Positions 8,152 to 18,306 are shown, numbered from the stretch's first letter. The stretch is 64,000 nt of DNA from Roseobacter sp. SK209-2-6 (GCF_000169455.1 NZ_AAYC01000017.1:19753-83752); one strand, 5' to 3'. Numbers and translations: made by a program. The notes: generated by a model from the letters alone, not told the origin.

Positions 8152-11010
8152 TCAGCTTTCGCCGTCTTCCTCATAGTCCGACATCGGCGGGCAGGTGCAG
8201 ATCAGGTTGCGGTCGCCATAGGCGTTGTCCACCCGGTTCACGGCGGACCAATATTTGTCCACACCGAGGTTGCCGGGAGGGAAGCAAGCCTGTTCGCGGC
8301 TATAGGGACGATCCCATTCGCCCACCAGATCCCGCACCGTGTGCGGCGCGTTCTTCAGTGGGTTGTTTTCGGGATCGATCTTGCCGTCGATAATGTCCTG
8401 CGCCTCCGAGCGGATCGACAACATGGCATCGCAGAAGCGGTCCAGCTCATCCTTGGGTTCGGATTCGGTGGGCTCCACCATCAGCGTACCCGCCACCGGC
8501 CAGGACATGGTCGGGGCATGGAAGCCGGAGTCGACCAGACGCTTGGCCACGTCATCCACAGTCACGTTGCCCTCATCATTCAGAGGACGGGTATCGAGGA
8601 TGCACTCATGCGCAACACGGCCCGTGGTCGAGGTGTAGAGGATCGGATAGGCATCCTTCAGACGTGCGGCGATGTAGTTGGCGTTCAGGATCGCAACCTT
8701 GGTGGCCTGAGTCAGACCTTCACCACCCATCAACAGGATATAGGCCCAGCTGACCGGCAAGATCGAGGGCGAACCAAAGGGGGCCGCCGAGACCGGACCA
8801 ACAGCAGTGCCATATTCCGGGTGACCTGGCAGGTGCTCTTCAAGGTGTGCTTTGACACCAATCGGACCCATGCCGGGGCCACCGCCGCCATGCGGAATGC
8901 AGAAGGTCTTGTGCAGGTTCAGGTGCGAAACGTCGCCGCCAATCTTGCCCGGCTGCGCAAGGCCCACCATGGCGTTCATATTAGCGCCATCGATATAGAC
9001 CTGACCGCCATGATCATGGGTGATCTGGCAAACTTCCTGCACGGTTTCTTCAAACACACCATGGGTCGAAGGATAGGTGATCATGCAGGCGGCAAGGTTG
9101 TCGCTGTGCTTCTCTGCCTTTTCGCGGAAGTCATTGACGTCGATGTTGCCGTGATCGTCCGCTTTGATCGGAACCACTTTCCAGCCCACCATCTGCGCCG
9201 ATGCCGGGTTGGTGCCATGGGCCGAAGTCGGGATAAGGCAGACGTTGCGGTGACCTTCGCCGCGGGCAAAGTGATAGTTGCGGATGGTCAGAAGACCCGC
9301 ATATTCGCCCTGCGCACCAGAGTTCGGCTGCTGCGAGATGGCGTCATAGCCGGTGATCTGGCAGAGCTTGTCGTTCAGATCCGCGATCATCTGGTGATAA
9401 CCCTGCGCCTGATCTTCGGGAACGAAGGGGTGCAGGTTGCCAAATTCCGGCCAGGTGACGGGGATCATCTCGACGGTGGCGTTCAGCTTCATGGTGCAGG
9501 AGCCAAGCGGGATCATCGCACGGTCCAGCGCCAGGTCGCGGTCCGCCAGGCGGCGCATGTAGCGGGTGATTTCTGCCTCTGCCCGGTTCTTGTGGAAGAT
9601 CGGGTGGGTCAGATACTCGCTTTCACGCAGCGCATAGTCCGGCAGGCGATACTGCTTGTTGGAGCTGTCGTCCTGCTTGTCGATGCCAAAGGCGCCCCAG
9701 ACAGCTTCGATGGTTTCCGGACGAGTCTGCTCGTCCAGCGAGATGCCAACGTAGTTCTCACCGATTTTGCGCAGGTTCACGCCGCGGGCAACAGCCGCTT
9801 CCATGACGGTTTTCTGTAGCGGGCCAACTTCGACAGTAAGAGTGTCAAAGAAGACTTCAGGCTCAACCTTGAAGCCATGCTCTTCCAGACCAGCGGCCAG
9901 ACGCGAAGTCTTGCGGTGAACCGACTGCGCAATCGCCTTGATCCCGTCGGGGCCGTGATAGACCGCATACATCGACGCGATGACGGCCAGCAGCGCCTGA
10001 GCGGTACAGACGTTGGAGTTGGCTTTTTCGCGGCGGATGTGCTGCTCACGAGTCTGCAGGGCAAGGCGATAGGCCTTGTTGCCGCGGCTGTCGATGGAGA
10101 CACCGATGATACGGCCGGGCATGGCGCGCTTCAGCTTGTCGGTGGTGGCCATATAGGCAGCGTGGGGGCCGCCATAGCCCATGGGAACGCCAAAGCGCTG
10201 GGTCGAGCCAATGGCAATGTCCGCACCCATTTCACCGGGGGATTTCAGCAGCGCCAGGGCCAGGATGTCAGCCGCGACAACGGCAATCGCCTTGTGCTCG
10301 TGCAGGGCGGCAATCTGGTCGGTAAAATCGCGCACATGGCCATAGGTGCCCGGATACTGGAAGATCGCACCAAAGACGGCGCCAGCATCCAGCTCTGCAG
10401 GGTCCGCAACCACAACGTCGATGCCCAGAGGCTCCGCGCGGGTCTTGATCACCGCGATGGTCTGCGCGTGGCAGTTTTTATCGACAAAGAAGGCCGCGTT
10501 ATTCGCCTTGGAGCGCGAACCACGGTGCGCCATTGACATGGCTTCGGCAGCGGCGGTGGCTTCGTCCAGCAGCGAGGCATTGGCGATATCCATGCCGGTC
10601 AGATCGCTGACCATGGTCTGATAGTTCAGCAGCGCCTCAAGACGGCCCTGAGAGATCTCGGGCTGGTAAGGCGTATAGGCCGTGTACCAGGCGGGGTTCT
10701 CCAGGATGTTGCGCAGGATCGGCGCGGGCGTGGTGGTGCCATAGTAGCCCTGACCGATCAGCGAGGTCAGGACCTTGTTCTGAGAGGCCACCTCTTTCAT
10801 GTGATAGAGCGCATCACGCTCGGTCATCGCAGGGCCCCAGTCCAGCGCCTCTTCCTGGCGGATGGCAGGCGGCACGGTGGCGTCGATCAGCTCATCCAGG
10901 GTCTTGAAGCCAATCACCTTCAGCATGTCGCGCATCTCGGTGGGCGACGGGCCGATGTGGCGGCGGTTCGCGAAGTCATATGCTTCGTAATCGGTCAGTT
11001 TAAAGGCCAT
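8152..11010 (-). CDS. gcvP: Glycine dehydrogenase (decarboxylating), P protein of glycine cleavage
   Basis: A 952-residue single-chain P protein that binds glycine through pyridoxal phosphate, releases CO2 and passes the aminomethyl group to the lipoyl arm of GcvH. The PLP lysine is about Lys701 in [16 protein letters not shown], the family signature. Length is normal for the fused (N plus C half) type. It is the last enzyme gene of the run lpdA-lipA-agcS-gcvT-gcvH-gcvP, all on the minus strand, with an AAGGA ribosome site nine bases before the ATG. Confidence 0.98.
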   Translation of the reverse strand: MAFKLTDYEAYDFANRRHIGPSPTEMRDMLKVIGFKTLDELIDATVPPAIRQEEALDWGPAMTERDALYHMKEVASQNKVLTSLIGQGYYGTTTPAPILRNILENPAWYTAYTPYQPEISQGRLEALLNYQTMVSDLTGMDIANASLLDEATAAAEAMSMAHRGSRSKANNAAFFVDKNCHAQTIAVIKTRAEPLGIDVVVADPAELDAGAVFGAIFQYPGTYGHVRDFTDQIAALHEHKAIAVVAADILALALLKSPGEMGADIAIGSTQRFGVPMGYGGPHAAYMATTDKLKRAMPGRIIGVSIDSRGNKAYRLALQTREQHIRREKANSNVCTAQALLAVIASMYAVYHGPDGIKAIAQSVHRKTSRLAAGLEEHGFKVEPEVFFDTLTVEVGPLQKTVMEAAVARGVNLRKIGENYVGISLDEQTRPETIEAVWGAFGIDKQDDSSNKQYRLPDYALRESEYLTHPIFHKNRAEAEITRYMRRLADRDLALDRAMIPLGSCTMKLNATVEMIPVTWPEFGNLHPFVPEDQAQGYHQMIADLNDKLCQITGYDAISQQPNSGAQGEYAGLLTIRNYHFARGEGHRNVCLIPTSAHGTNPASAQMVGWKVVPIKADDHGNIDVNDFREKAEKHSDNLAACMITYPSTHGVFEETVQEVCQITHDHGGQVYIDGANMNAMVGLAQPGKIGGDVSHLNLHKTFCIPHGGGGPGMGPIGVKAHLEEHLPGHPEYGTAVGPVSAAPFGSPSILPVSWAYILLMGGEGLTQATKVAILNANYIAARLKDAYPILYTSTTGRVAHECILDTRPLNDEGNVTVDDVAKRLVDSGFHAPTMSWPVAGTLMVEPTESEPKDELDRFCDAMLSIRSEAQDIIDGKIDPENNPLKNAPHTVRDLVGEWDRPYSREQACFPPGNLGVDKYWSAVNRVDNAYGDRNLICTCPPMSDYEEDGES

Positions 11011-11073
11011 GTCTGTAGGTCCTTGTCAGATGCAATGGACCCCGCCAACCTAGGGGCTGGCGGGGAAGAGCGC

Positions 11074-11439
11074 TTAGCCGATCAGGGCCTTGTAGCCGTC
11101 CAGATCCATCAGATCGTCCAGCTGCGCGGCGTCTGCCAATTTGATCTTGTAGATCCAGGCGTCGCCCTCGGGGCTCTCGTTCAGCGCACCGGGGTTGTCG
11201 GCCAGGACTTCGTTGGCTTCAACCACTTCGCCATCCAGCGGTGCGTAGATTTCGGATGCCGCTTTCACGGATTCGATCACACCGATCTCATCGCCTTTTT
11301 CGAACTCATCGCCAGCTTCTTTCTGCTCGACGAAAACGATCTCACCCAGCTGGTCCGCCGCGTGCTGCGTGATGCCAACGGTGGCAACATCGCCCTCAAC
11401 AGTGACCCATTCGTGCTCTTCGGAATAATAGGTGGTCAT
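11074..11439 (-). CDS. gcvH: Glycine cleavage system H protein
   Basis: A 121-residue carrier protein. The lipoyl-accepting lysine is Lys59 in the ESVKAASE motif; the surrounding hybrid-motif fold (GEIVFVEQKEAG, DGEVVEAN) is intact. It shuttles the aminomethyl group from GcvP to GcvT and electrons to lipoamide dehydrogenase. GAGGAGA upstream of the ATG is a strong ribosome site. The lipoyl group would be completed by LipA, encoded upstream in the same operon. Confidence 0.98.
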   Translation of the reverse strand: MTTYYSEEHEWVTVEGDVATVGITQHAADQLGEIVFVEQKEAGDEFEKGDEIGVIESVKAASEIYAPLDGEVVEANEVLADNPGALNESPEGDAWIYKIKLADAAQLDDLMDLDGYKALIG

Positions 11440-11470
11440 TGGAGACTCTCCTCGTGTCTTATCTTGTGAC

Positions 11471-12568
11471 TTAGCGTTTGTAGTTTTGAGTGACGAAAGG
11501 CAGCGCGACCACTTCCGCTGGCTGCGCCTTGCCCCGAATGATCAGGTTCACTTTCTCGCCAGGCTCACCATGGCCTGCGGAGACATAGCCCATAGCAACA
11601 GGACCCCCAACGGTGGGACCAAAGCTGCCAGAGGTGATTGCGCCGATGCTGTTGCCTTCGGTGCATTGGATCTCAACGCCCTGGCGTGCTGGCGCGCGGC
11701 CTTCGGGTTTGATGCCGACCAGTTTCTTGGCAGCCCCTTCGGCCAGCTCTTTCTGAATCCGCGCCGCGCCGGGGAAACCGCCCTCTTCCTTGCGGCGCTT
11801 CTGGATCGCCCAGCTCAGGGATGCTTCGATCGGCGAGGTCGATTGATCGATGTCGTTACCATAGAGGCAAAGGCCCGCTTCCAGACGGAGGCTATCGCGG
11901 GCACCCAGGCCTGCGGGCTCACAATCGTCATGGGCCAGGAAAAGCTTGGAGACTTCGATCGCCTTATCTTCCGGGATGGAGATCTCGTAACCGTCCTCGC
12001 CGGTGTAACCCAGGCGCGAGATACGGCACTCGACACCGCCGATTTCGGCCAGTGTGGTTTCCATGAACTTCAGCTCTGCCGCGGCGGGGCAAAGATCACC
12101 CACAACGCCTTCTGCGGCGGGGCCCTGCACAGCAACCAGAGCGCGATCAAAGATCTCGGTCACTTCGACGCCATCCAGGTTGGCCTGCATGTGTGGGATG
12201 TCCTGATGACGCAGGGCCGCGTTCACCACAACGAAATAATGGTCGCCGGCATTGGAGACGATCAGGTCATCCATGATGCCGCCTTCTGCATTGGTGAAAA
12301 AGCCGTAACGAGCCTTGCCTTCTTTCAGTGTGGCATAGGCCTGCGGGCAGAGGGTTTCGAGTTTTTCGCCGACGTTCTCACCTTTCAGGATCACCTGACC
12401 CATATGGGAAACGTCGAAAAGTGCTGCTTTTTCGCGGCACTGCTTGTGCTCGCCCATGATGCCCATGGGGTACTGCACCGGCATTTCCCAGCCGGCGAAA
12501 TCAACCATCTTGCCGCCAAGCTCAACGTGCAGGTCATAAAGCGGGGTGCGTTTGGGTGCGTCGGTCAT
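11471..12568 (-). CDS. gcvT: Aminomethyltransferase, T protein of glycine cleavage
   Basis: A tetrahydrofolate-dependent aminomethyltransferase of 365 residues. Typical segments: TPLYDLHVELGGKMVDFAGW at the N-terminus, ALFDVSHMGQ, and LGYTGEDGYEI. The frame is open back to a TTG at 12598, but that codon lacks a ribosome site and the family begins at MTDAPKRTPLYDLH, so the ATG at 12568 is chosen. It lies between the symporter gene and gcvH in the glycine operon. Confidence 0.96.
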   Translation of the reverse strand: MTDAPKRTPLYDLHVELGGKMVDFAGWEMPVQYPMGIMGEHKQCREKAALFDVSHMGQVILKGENVGEKLETLCPQAYATLKEGKARYGFFTNAEGGIMDDLIVSNAGDHYFVVVNAALRHQDIPHMQANLDGVEVTEIFDRALVAVQGPAAEGVVGDLCPAAAELKFMETTLAEIGGVECRISRLGYTGEDGYEISIPEDKAIEVSKLFLAHDDCEPAGLGARDSLRLEAGLCLYGNDIDQSTSPIEASLSWAIQKRRKEEGGFPGAARIQKELAEGAAKKLVGIKPEGRAPARQGVEIQCTEGNSIGAITSGSFGPTVGGPVAMGYVSAGHGEPGEKVNLIIRGKAQPAEVVALPFVTQNYKR

Positions 12569-12637
12569 CCTGTGCAGCCTTTGAATTATCTGTTTCAAGG
12601 AGTGGAGGGCGCGGGAACCGCCCCCTCCAGGTTTTGC

Positions 12638-14011
12638 TTATTCTGCGGCTTTGTAGCCAGGTTCTTCTGATTTACCGCCAGTTGCAAAGAACTCTTTTGT
12701 CACTTTGAAGACAACTGGGCTCAGCAGTGCAAGGGCAATCAGGTTTGGCAGAGCCATCATCGCGTTCAGCGTGTCCGCCAGCAACCAGACAAAGCCGAGG
12801 TCAGCGGTCGCACCGAAGTAGATCGCAACGATCCATACCAAACGATAGGGCAGCATCACCTTCACGCCAAACAGGAATTCCATGCATTTCTCACCATAGT
12901 AGGACCAGCCCAGGATGGTGGTGAAGGCAAAGATCGACAGCGAGATGGCGATCAGGTATCCGCCAAAGCCGGGCAGCGAGGTCTCAAAGGCCAGCGAGGT
13001 CAGGGCCGCACCGGATTCACCCGAAGTCCAGGCACCCGAGGCGATGATCGCCAGACCGGTGATCGAGCAGACGATGATGGTGTCGATAAAGGTACCGAGC
13101 ATCGCGATCAGGCCTTGGTTTACCGGACCTTTGGTCTCAGCAGCAGCATGTGCGATAGGCGCGGAACCCAGACCAGCTTCGTTCGAGAAGACGCCACGGG
13201 CCACACCAAAGCGGATCGCCGCCCAGACAGCCGCACCAGCAAAGCCACCTTCGGCAGCAGACGGTGTAAAGGCATGGGTGAAGACCAGGCTCAGCGCATT
13301 GCCCAGAGCATCAGCGTTGATCACCAGAACGATCAGACCGGCGATGATGTAGCTAACGGCCATGAAGGGCACCAGCTTACCAGCAACGTTACCGATGCGG
13401 GTAATACCCCCCAGAATAACGGCAGCAGTCAGAACCATCAGGGCGACGCCGGTAATGGAGGTATTGAGACCAAAGTTGGTTTCCAGAACCTGTGCCACGC
13501 CATTGGCCTGAACACCATTGCCGATACCAAAGGCCGCGATGGCGCCAAAGATAGCAAAGAGCACACCCAACCAGGCCCATTTGGCGCCGAGGCCGTTCTT
13601 GATATAATACATCGGACCACCGACGTAGTTGCCCTCTTCATCCTGCTCGCGGAATTTCACGGCGCAAACGGCTTCGGAGTATTTGGTGGCCATACCAACC
13701 AGCGCGGTCATCCACATCCAGAACAGAGCGCCCGGACCGCCGAGGAATACAGCGGTGGCAACACCAGCGATATTCCCGGTACCGATGGTGGCTGACAGCG
13801 CCGTCATCAGGGCGTTGAACGGGGTGATCTGACCTTCGCCAGAACCTTCGCGGCCCTTGAACAGCAGACCAAAGCCCATGCCCAGTTTCAGGATCGGCAT
13901 CAGTTTCAGGCCGACCTGCAGGAACAGGCCAACGCCGAGGATGATGACCAGCATAGGCGGCCCCCAGACGACTCCGTTCACCCATCCTACAAAATTACTT
14001 AACGCTTCCAT
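12638..14011 (-). CDS. Sodium:alanine/glycine symporter, AgcS family
   Basis: A 457-residue inner-membrane carrier of the alanine or glycine:cation symporter family. It has about ten to eleven hydrophobic segments, and the family landmarks GEGQITPFNALMTALSATIG, GTGNIAGVA and FSNEAGLGSAPIAHA. The gene sits inside the glycine cleavage operon between lipA and gcvT with gaps of about 25 and 70 bases. That position makes glycine import the likely role here, feeding the cleavage system; this is inference from context. Confidence 0.93.
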   Translation of the reverse strand: MEALSNFVGWVNGVVWGPPMLVIILGVGLFLQVGLKLMPILKLGMGFGLLFKGREGSGEGQITPFNALMTALSATIGTGNIAGVATAVFLGGPGALFWMWMTALVGMATKYSEAVCAVKFREQDEEGNYVGGPMYYIKNGLGAKWAWLGVLFAIFGAIAAFGIGNGVQANGVAQVLETNFGLNTSITGVALMVLTAAVILGGITRIGNVAGKLVPFMAVSYIIAGLIVLVINADALGNALSLVFTHAFTPSAAEGGFAGAAVWAAIRFGVARGVFSNEAGLGSAPIAHAAAETKGPVNQGLIAMLGTFIDTIIVCSITGLAIIASGAWTSGESGAALTSLAFETSLPGFGGYLIAISLSIFAFTTILGWSYYGEKCMEFLFGVKVMLPYRLVWIVAIYFGATADLGFVWLLADTLNAMMALPNLIALALLSPVVFKVTKEFFATGGKSEEPGYKAAE

Positions 14012-14036
14012 GGTTTCCCTCCCAATGCGTTAGGTT

Positions 14037-14981
14037 TCATACACTCTCAGCCAGAGCCCGATCCCGGGCCTCTTTGAGAGCGGCAAAATCTTCGTCCGCG
14101 TGGAACGAGGAGCGAGTCAGCGCTGTAGCTGACACACCCAGAAAACCCTTGTTGCGGGCAATCTGTTCCAGTTGTTCGAATTCCTCCGGCGACCAGAAAC
14201 GGTCGATCGGGTGATGCTTCGGCGTGGGCTGCAGGTATTGGCCCACGGTCAGAAAATCGACATTCGCGGCGCGCAGGTCATCCATCACCTGGCGCACGTC
14301 TGACATGCTCTCACCCAGGCCAACCATCAGGCCGGATTTGGTAAAGAGCGAAGGATTGGCGCGCTTGGCATCATCCAGCAGGCGCAGCGATGTGTAGTAG
14401 CGCGCGCCGGGACGCACAGTGGCGTAGAGATGCGGCACGGTTTCCAGATTGTGGTTGAACACATCGGGTGCGGCCTCAAAGACGACCTCTGCCGCATCGC
14501 CCTTGCCCAGGAAATCCGGTGTGAGGACTTCGACAGTTGTGCCAGGATTCTGGTGGCGCACTGCGCGGATTGTCTGGGCGATATGCCCGGCGCCGCCATC
14601 CTCCAGATCGTCCCGATCCACCGAGGTGATCACCACATGGCGCAGGCCCAGTTTCTTGACCGCCTGAGCCACGCGGCCGGGTTCAAAAACATCCAGCGCG
14701 TCGGGGCGACCGGTGGTCACGTTGCAGAAGGAACAGCCGCGGGTGCAGATCTCGCCCATGATCATCATGGTGGCATGGCGCTTGGACCAGCATTCACCGA
14801 TGTTTGGGCAGGCCGCCTCTTCGCAGACCGTGGAGAGGTCATTGTCCCGCATCAGACGCCGGGTTTCGTAATACTCGGCGCTTTCGATCTTCTTTTTACG
14901 GATCCACTTTGGTTTGCGCGGGATCACGCTATCAGGCTTTTTGGCTTTCTCGGGATGGCGCGGCCGCAGCTGGATGGTCAT
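14037..14981 (-). CDS. lipA: Lipoyl synthase
   Basis: A 314-residue radical SAM enzyme that inserts two sulfur atoms into protein-bound octanoyl groups. The auxiliary cluster ligands are in [12 protein letters not shown] and the SAM-cluster motif is CTRGCSFC. The open frame extends upstream to 15077 inside lpdA, but the ATG at 14981 with GGGAAG upstream gives the normal LipA start ([17 protein letters not shown]). Placement next to lpdA and the gcv genes ties lipoylation of GcvH to its use. Confidence 0.96.
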   Translation of the reverse strand: MTIQLRPRHPEKAKKPDSVIPRKPKWIRKKKIESAEYYETRRLMRDNDLSTVCEEAACPNIGECWSKRHATMMIMGEICTRGCSFCNVTTGRPDALDVFEPGRVAQAVKKLGLRHVVITSVDRDDLEDGGAGHIAQTIRAVRHQNPGTTVEVLTPDFLGKGDAAEVVFEAAPDVFNHNLETVPHLYATVRPGARYYTSLRLLDDAKRANPSLFTKSGLMVGLGESMSDVRQVMDDLRAANVDFLTVGQYLQPTPKHHPIDRFWSPEEFEQLEQIARNKGFLGVSATALTRSSFHADEDFAALKEARDRALAESV

Positions 14982-14998
14982 CTGGCTTCCCTCCCGGA

Positions 14999-16381
14999 TC
15001 AGGCGTGAATGGCGCGGCCCAGCGCGTCCAGGCAGGCTTCCTTGACCGCTTCGCCCAGTGCCGGGTGGGCGTGGCAAGTCTCAGCCACTTCTTTCACCGT
15101 GATGCCCTTGGCCATGGCCAGAACCAGCTCCGACAGGAGGTCGCCGCCATGGGCACCGCAGACATGGGCGCCGAGGATCTTGCCTGCGGGATCGGCCAGG
15201 ACCTTCACCGCACCATCGGTTTCGCCAGAGGCACGGGCGCGGGAGTTGGCCATGAAGGTGAATTTGCCGACGCTGTATTCAGTGCAGGCTTCCTTCAGCG
15301 CCTCCTCGGTCAAGCCAACCGAGGCTACTTCCGGATCGGTGTAAACCACGCCCGGAACACAGTTGTAATCCACGTGACCCGCCTCACCGGCGATCATCTC
15401 GACACAAGCAACCCCGTCTTCCTCGGCCTTATGGGCCAGCATCGGGCCAGGCACACAGTCGCCAATGGCAAAGATGCCGGGAACAGAGGTCTGGAAGGTC
15501 TCGTCCACTTCGATCACGCCGCGCGCGGTCATCGAAATACCCAGCTCTTCCAGCCCTAAGCCGCGGGTGACGGGGCGGCGGCCAATGGCGATCAGCACCT
15601 TTTCCGCTTCGATCTGTTCGACCTTGTCTTTGCCAACCCGTTCCAGGGTCAGGTTCAGGCCTGCCTCTGTCTTTTCTATACTCTTCAGCGCCCGGCCCAA
15701 CTGGAACTTCATGCCCTTTTTGCTGAGCGCGCGCTGAGACAGTTTGGCGATTTCTCCGTCGATGCCAGGCAGCACCCGGTCCAGATATTCGACAACTGTC
15801 ACCTTTGCGCCAAGGCGTGACCAGACCTGACCGAGTTCAAGGCCGATCACGCCGGCACCAACCACCACCAGATGCTCTGGCACGGAGGTGAGTGCCAATG
15901 CGCCGGTGCTGGTCAGCACGTCCACCTCATCGATCTCTACGCCAGGGAGGGGCGTGGGTTCGGATCCGGTGGCAATGATAATGTTCTTGGTCTCAAGCAG
16001 CTCTTCGCCCACTTGAACCTGGCCAGGAGCCGGAATGCTGGCCCAGCCCTCGATCAACTCAACGCCGTTTTTCTTGAACAGGAAGGCGATGCCTTTGGTC
16101 AGGTCGCCAACCACCTTGTCCTTGCGCGCCATCATTGCGGGCACATCCACAGAAGCGCCCTCAACGGAAACACCATGAGCTGCCAGGTGCGACAATTCTG
16201 CAAACTTGCCCGAGGAGGTCAGCAAAGCCTTGGAAGGGATGCAGCCAACATTGAGGCAAGTGCCGCCCAGCGCGCCGCGGCCTTCAACGCAGGCCACCTT
16301 CAATCCCAGCTGCGCCGCCCGGATCGCTGCGACATAACCGCCAGGCCCGCCGCCAATTACAATCAGATCATAGTTTTCCAT
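14999..16381 (-). CDS. lpdA: Dihydrolipoyl dehydrogenase
   Basis: A 460-residue flavoprotein disulfide reductase that reoxidises dihydrolipoyl groups with NAD+. The N-terminal FAD motif is [18 protein letters not shown], the redox disulfide is [13 protein letters not shown], the NAD-binding fold has [11 protein letters not shown], and the C-terminal [10 protein letters not shown] segment carries the catalytic His-Glu pair. First gene of the glycine operon, so it is likely the L protein dedicated to glycine cleavage, though service to other lipoyl complexes cannot be excluded. Confidence 0.97.
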   Translation of the reverse strand: MENYDLIVIGGGPGGYVAAIRAAQLGLKVACVEGRGALGGTCLNVGCIPSKALLTSSGKFAELSHLAAHGVSVEGASVDVPAMMARKDKVVGDLTKGIAFLFKKNGVELIEGWASIPAPGQVQVGEELLETKNIIIATGSEPTPLPGVEIDEVDVLTSTGALALTSVPEHLVVVGAGVIGLELGQVWSRLGAKVTVVEYLDRVLPGIDGEIAKLSQRALSKKGMKFQLGRALKSIEKTEAGLNLTLERVGKDKVEQIEAEKVLIAIGRRPVTRGLGLEELGISMTARGVIEVDETFQTSVPGIFAIGDCVPGPMLAHKAEEDGVACVEMIAGEAGHVDYNCVPGVVYTDPEVASVGLTEEALKEACTEYSVGKFTFMANSRARASGETDGAVKVLADPAGKILGAHVCGAHGGDLLSELVLAMAKGITVKEVAETCHAHPALGEAVKEACLDALGRAIHA

Positions 16382-16446
16382 GTCGCCAGCCCCTGAGAAT
16401 GCGCCGCATATTGATCTTGCATGCTGCCGTATACGGCATTTCGTCC

Positions 16447-16475
16447 CCTATAGGAAACTTTTTCCCCTTAATCAA
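16447..16475 (-). promoter_or_regulatory. Predicted sigma-70 promoter of the lpdA-lipA-agcS-gcvTHP operon
   Basis: On the minus strand TTGATT (16470-16475) and TATAGG (16447-16452) stand 17 bases apart. The spacer contains a perfect short palindrome, GGAAA-ctt-TTTCC at 16453-16465, which would suit a dimeric repressor or activator. The divergent XRE-cupin gene is the obvious candidate; this is inference. Confidence 0.6.
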
Positions 16476-16497
16476 CAAAAGTAGTTGTGAGGAAATT

Positions 16498-16526
16498 TTG
16501 ACTGCAAAATATATCAAAGCTAAGCT
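16498..16526 (+). promoter_or_regulatory. Predicted sigma-70 promoter of the XRE-cupin regulator
   Basis: TTGACT (16498-16503) and TAAGCT (16521-16526) are separated by the ideal 17 bases, and the ATG follows 27 bases on. A half-site GGAAATTTT at 16491-16499 overlaps the -35 box and echoes the palindrome in the opposing promoter. Confidence 0.6.
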
Positions 16527-16553
16527 GTTTGAGTAACAGAGGAAAACGCAGCG

Positions 16554-17168
16554 ATGGAACCGGTAATCACAGAGGAAACAGGACTCGCACTGGAGGCCGC
16601 AGAGGCCCCGGACGGTGAAATCCTTGGAAAAATGATTCGCGATGCGCGTAAGGAAAAGGGCCTGACACTGGAAGAAGCGGCCAAGGCTGCAGCCATCGGG
16701 CGCTCGACCCTTTCCAAGATCGAGAACAACCAGACCCGGCCAAGTTTCGAGATCATCCGCCGCCTGATGCAGACACTTGAGCTGGAAACACCGCAGCTCT
16801 TTGTGCAATCCGCCCAAAGCAGTATTTCAGGCCGACGCGACTATACCCTGTCGGGGCGCGGCGAGCATCAGGAGACCAAGACCTACGATCATGAACTCCT
16901 GTGCACCGAACTTACCAGCAAGCGCATGCTGCCCTATATCAGCACCATCAAAGCCCGCGATGTCACCGAATATGACAGCTGGGTGCGTCACCGCGGCGAA
17001 GAGTTCATGTATGTAATCAGCGGCGATCTGGTTCTCTATACAGAACATTACCGCCCGCTAAAGATGACCTCCGGGGACTCCGTCTATTACGACAGCGGTA
17101 TGGGCCATGGTTGCGTTTCCACCAGTGACGAAGACGCCAAGGTCCTCTGGGTCTCGCTAGAGCTCTGA
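16554..17168 (+). CDS. XRE-family regulator with C-terminal cupin domain
   Basis: A 204-residue regulator. Residues about 22-80 form an XRE helix-turn-helix (KGLTLEEAAKAAAIGRSTLSK) and residues about 120-200 a cupin barrel (VRHRGEEFMYVISGDLVLY), which usually binds a small effector. It is divergent from the glycine operon across a 172-base gap that holds facing promoters and a palindrome. The plausible job is glycine- or amino-acid-responsive control of that operon and itself; the effector is not visible in the sequence. Confidence 0.88.
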   Translation: MEPVITEETGLALEAAEAPDGEILGKMIRDARKEKGLTLEEAAKAAAIGRSTLSKIENNQTRPSFEIIRRLMQTLELETPQLFVQSAQSSISGRRDYTLSGRGEHQETKTYDHELLCTELTSKRMLPYISTIKARDVTEYDSWVRHRGEEFMYVISGDLVLYTEHYRPLKMTSGDSVYYDSGMGHGCVSTSDEDAKVLWVSLEL

Positions 17169-17219
17169 CACCGCCCCCGTCAGCACTGCACCCCTGGCAG
17201 GCGCTTTACTGAATGAGCC

Positions 17220-17510
17220 TCAGCCGAGACCTTCGACCAATGTGATACTGGCTTCGCAAGCGCCAACACGCTTGCTGCGCGCTTCTACATATTCCGGTGA
17301 CTGATAGCAGGCCCGTGCCTCTTCCATCGAGCCGAACTCGATCACAACATGGCGCTGCCATGGGTCACCTTCCAAAGTCTCCGCCTCCACGCCCCTGGCC
17401 AGGAATTTAGCACCATGGGCCTGAAAAGCGGCAGGTGCCACGGCCTGATATCCGGCATAGGCTTGCGGGTCGGTGATGGTCACATGGGCGATCCAATAGG
17501 CCTTTGGCAT
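17220..17510 (-). CDS. DUF1330 family protein
   Basis: A 96-residue protein of the dimeric alpha-beta-barrel DUF1330 family (KAYWIAHVTITDPQAYAGY, HVVIEFGSMEEARACYQSPEY). The family has no settled biochemical function. The gene begins two bases after the stop of the GntR regulator and is surely cotranscribed with it, divergent from the monooxygenase cluster, which suggests an accessory role in the same pathway. Confidence 0.85.
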   Translation of the reverse strand: MPKAYWIAHVTITDPQAYAGYQAVAPAAFQAHGAKFLARGVEAETLEGDPWQRHVVIEFGSMEEARACYQSPEYVEARSKRVGACEASITLVEGLG

Positions 17511-17512
17511 AG

Positions 17513-18235
17513 TCAGCTTCCCTCTAGTGCTGCTTCTTTGTTTTCCGCGTCCAGCAACAGCCTTTCCGCAACTGCGGCGGCATCAGCGATATGGGCCTCA
17601 ACTGCTGCCCGCGCCAGTGCAGGCTCCCCTGCCAGAATCGCAGCACAGATGGCTTGCATATGGCTGAGACCGGGTTGCTGCCGCTGCTGCGCTGCAAGAG
17701 TCATTGCCCGCAACCGGCTAATACGACCATTGAGGCGGTTCACTACCTCCCAGGCGATGTGATGGCCCGCTGCCTCAAAGATGACCTGATAGAACCCGGT
17801 CGAAGCCTTGAACAAAGCGCCCGCGCGCGTCTCGTCAAAAGCACCCTCCAATCGCGCGAGGGCCGCTGACAGATCCCGTTCCAGTTCAGCCCCCCCTTCA
17901 ATTGCGCATTTCTCAGCACAGGCCATTGCCGCTGCACCTTCAAGCATGCGGCGGATTTCGTAGATCTGGCGGGCATCGTCGCGGCTTAGACGCGCCACAA
18001 TCGGCCCACGGTTGGCCATGATTTCAACCAACCCCTCGGCTTCCAGATATCGAATCGTTTCTCGAATGACGGTGCGGCTGACTCCCAGCTGATCACAGAG
18101 CGGCCTCTCCACCAGTCGCTCCCCAGGCTCAAAAAGACCCGAGATGATCGCATCCCGCATCCTCTCCTGAACAATTTCTCTAAGAGTTGCAGGAGGTTGC
18201 TCGATTTTCAACTGTGCCAGATCTGAGTTTTTCAT
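17513..18235 (-). CDS. GntR-family regulator, FadR/FCD subfamily
   Basis: A 240-residue regulator with an N-terminal winged helix (LREIVQERMRDAIISGLFEPGERL, then GVSRTVIRETIRYLEAEGLV) and a helical FCD effector-binding domain (RLSRDDARQIYEIRRMLEG, ending with HMQAICAAILAGEPALARAAVEAHI). It is divergent from the DUF1185-hydrolase-monooxygenase-ALDH cluster with a 108-base gap containing a perfect 16-base palindrome. FCD members usually repress catabolic genes until an organic-acid ligand binds. Confidence 0.92.
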   Translation of the reverse strand: MKNSDLAQLKIEQPPATLREIVQERMRDAIISGLFEPGERLVERPLCDQLGVSRTVIRETIRYLEAEGLVEIMANRGPIVARLSRDDARQIYEIRRMLEGAAAMACAEKCAIEGGAELERDLSAALARLEGAFDETRAGALFKASTGFYQVIFEAAGHHIAWEVVNRLNGRISRLRAMTLAAQQRQQPGLSHMQAICAAILAGEPALARAAVEAHIADAAAVAERLLLDAENKEAALEGS

Positions 18236-18277
18236 GGGCCATGCTTAACAGTGGCCCCTCGTTAAAACAACAAAATC

Positions 18278-18306
18278 TTGACTAATGAGATTATGGTATA
18301 CCATAA
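18278..18306 (+). promoter_or_regulatory. GntR operator over the cluster promoter
   Basis: TTATGGTATACCATAA at 18291-18306 is a perfect inverted repeat with the TGGTATACCA-like core typical of FCD-type GntR operators. A TTGACT -35 box lies just before it at 18278-18283, so the palindrome covers the spacer and -10 region of the rightward promoter. Binding there would block transcription of the cluster. The -10 itself is poorly defined. Confidence 0.65.

Noticed and set aside
8341..9819. 492-residue open frame on the plus strand opposite gcvP
   Set aside because: It lies wholly antisense to a certain gene, has no family resemblance and arises from GC-rich codon bias.
11432..12670. 412-residue open frame opposite gcvT
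   Set aside because: Antisense to gcvT and without recognisable motifs.
14982..15077. N-terminal extension of lipA into lpdA
   Set aside because: The extra residues are Arg/Pro/Gly-rich shadow text; the ATG at 14981 has a ribosome site and the family start.
16382..16553. Glycine riboswitch before the lpdA-gcv operon
   Set aside because: The conserved glycine aptamer blocks were looked for and not found; only promoter-like boxes and a short palindrome are present.
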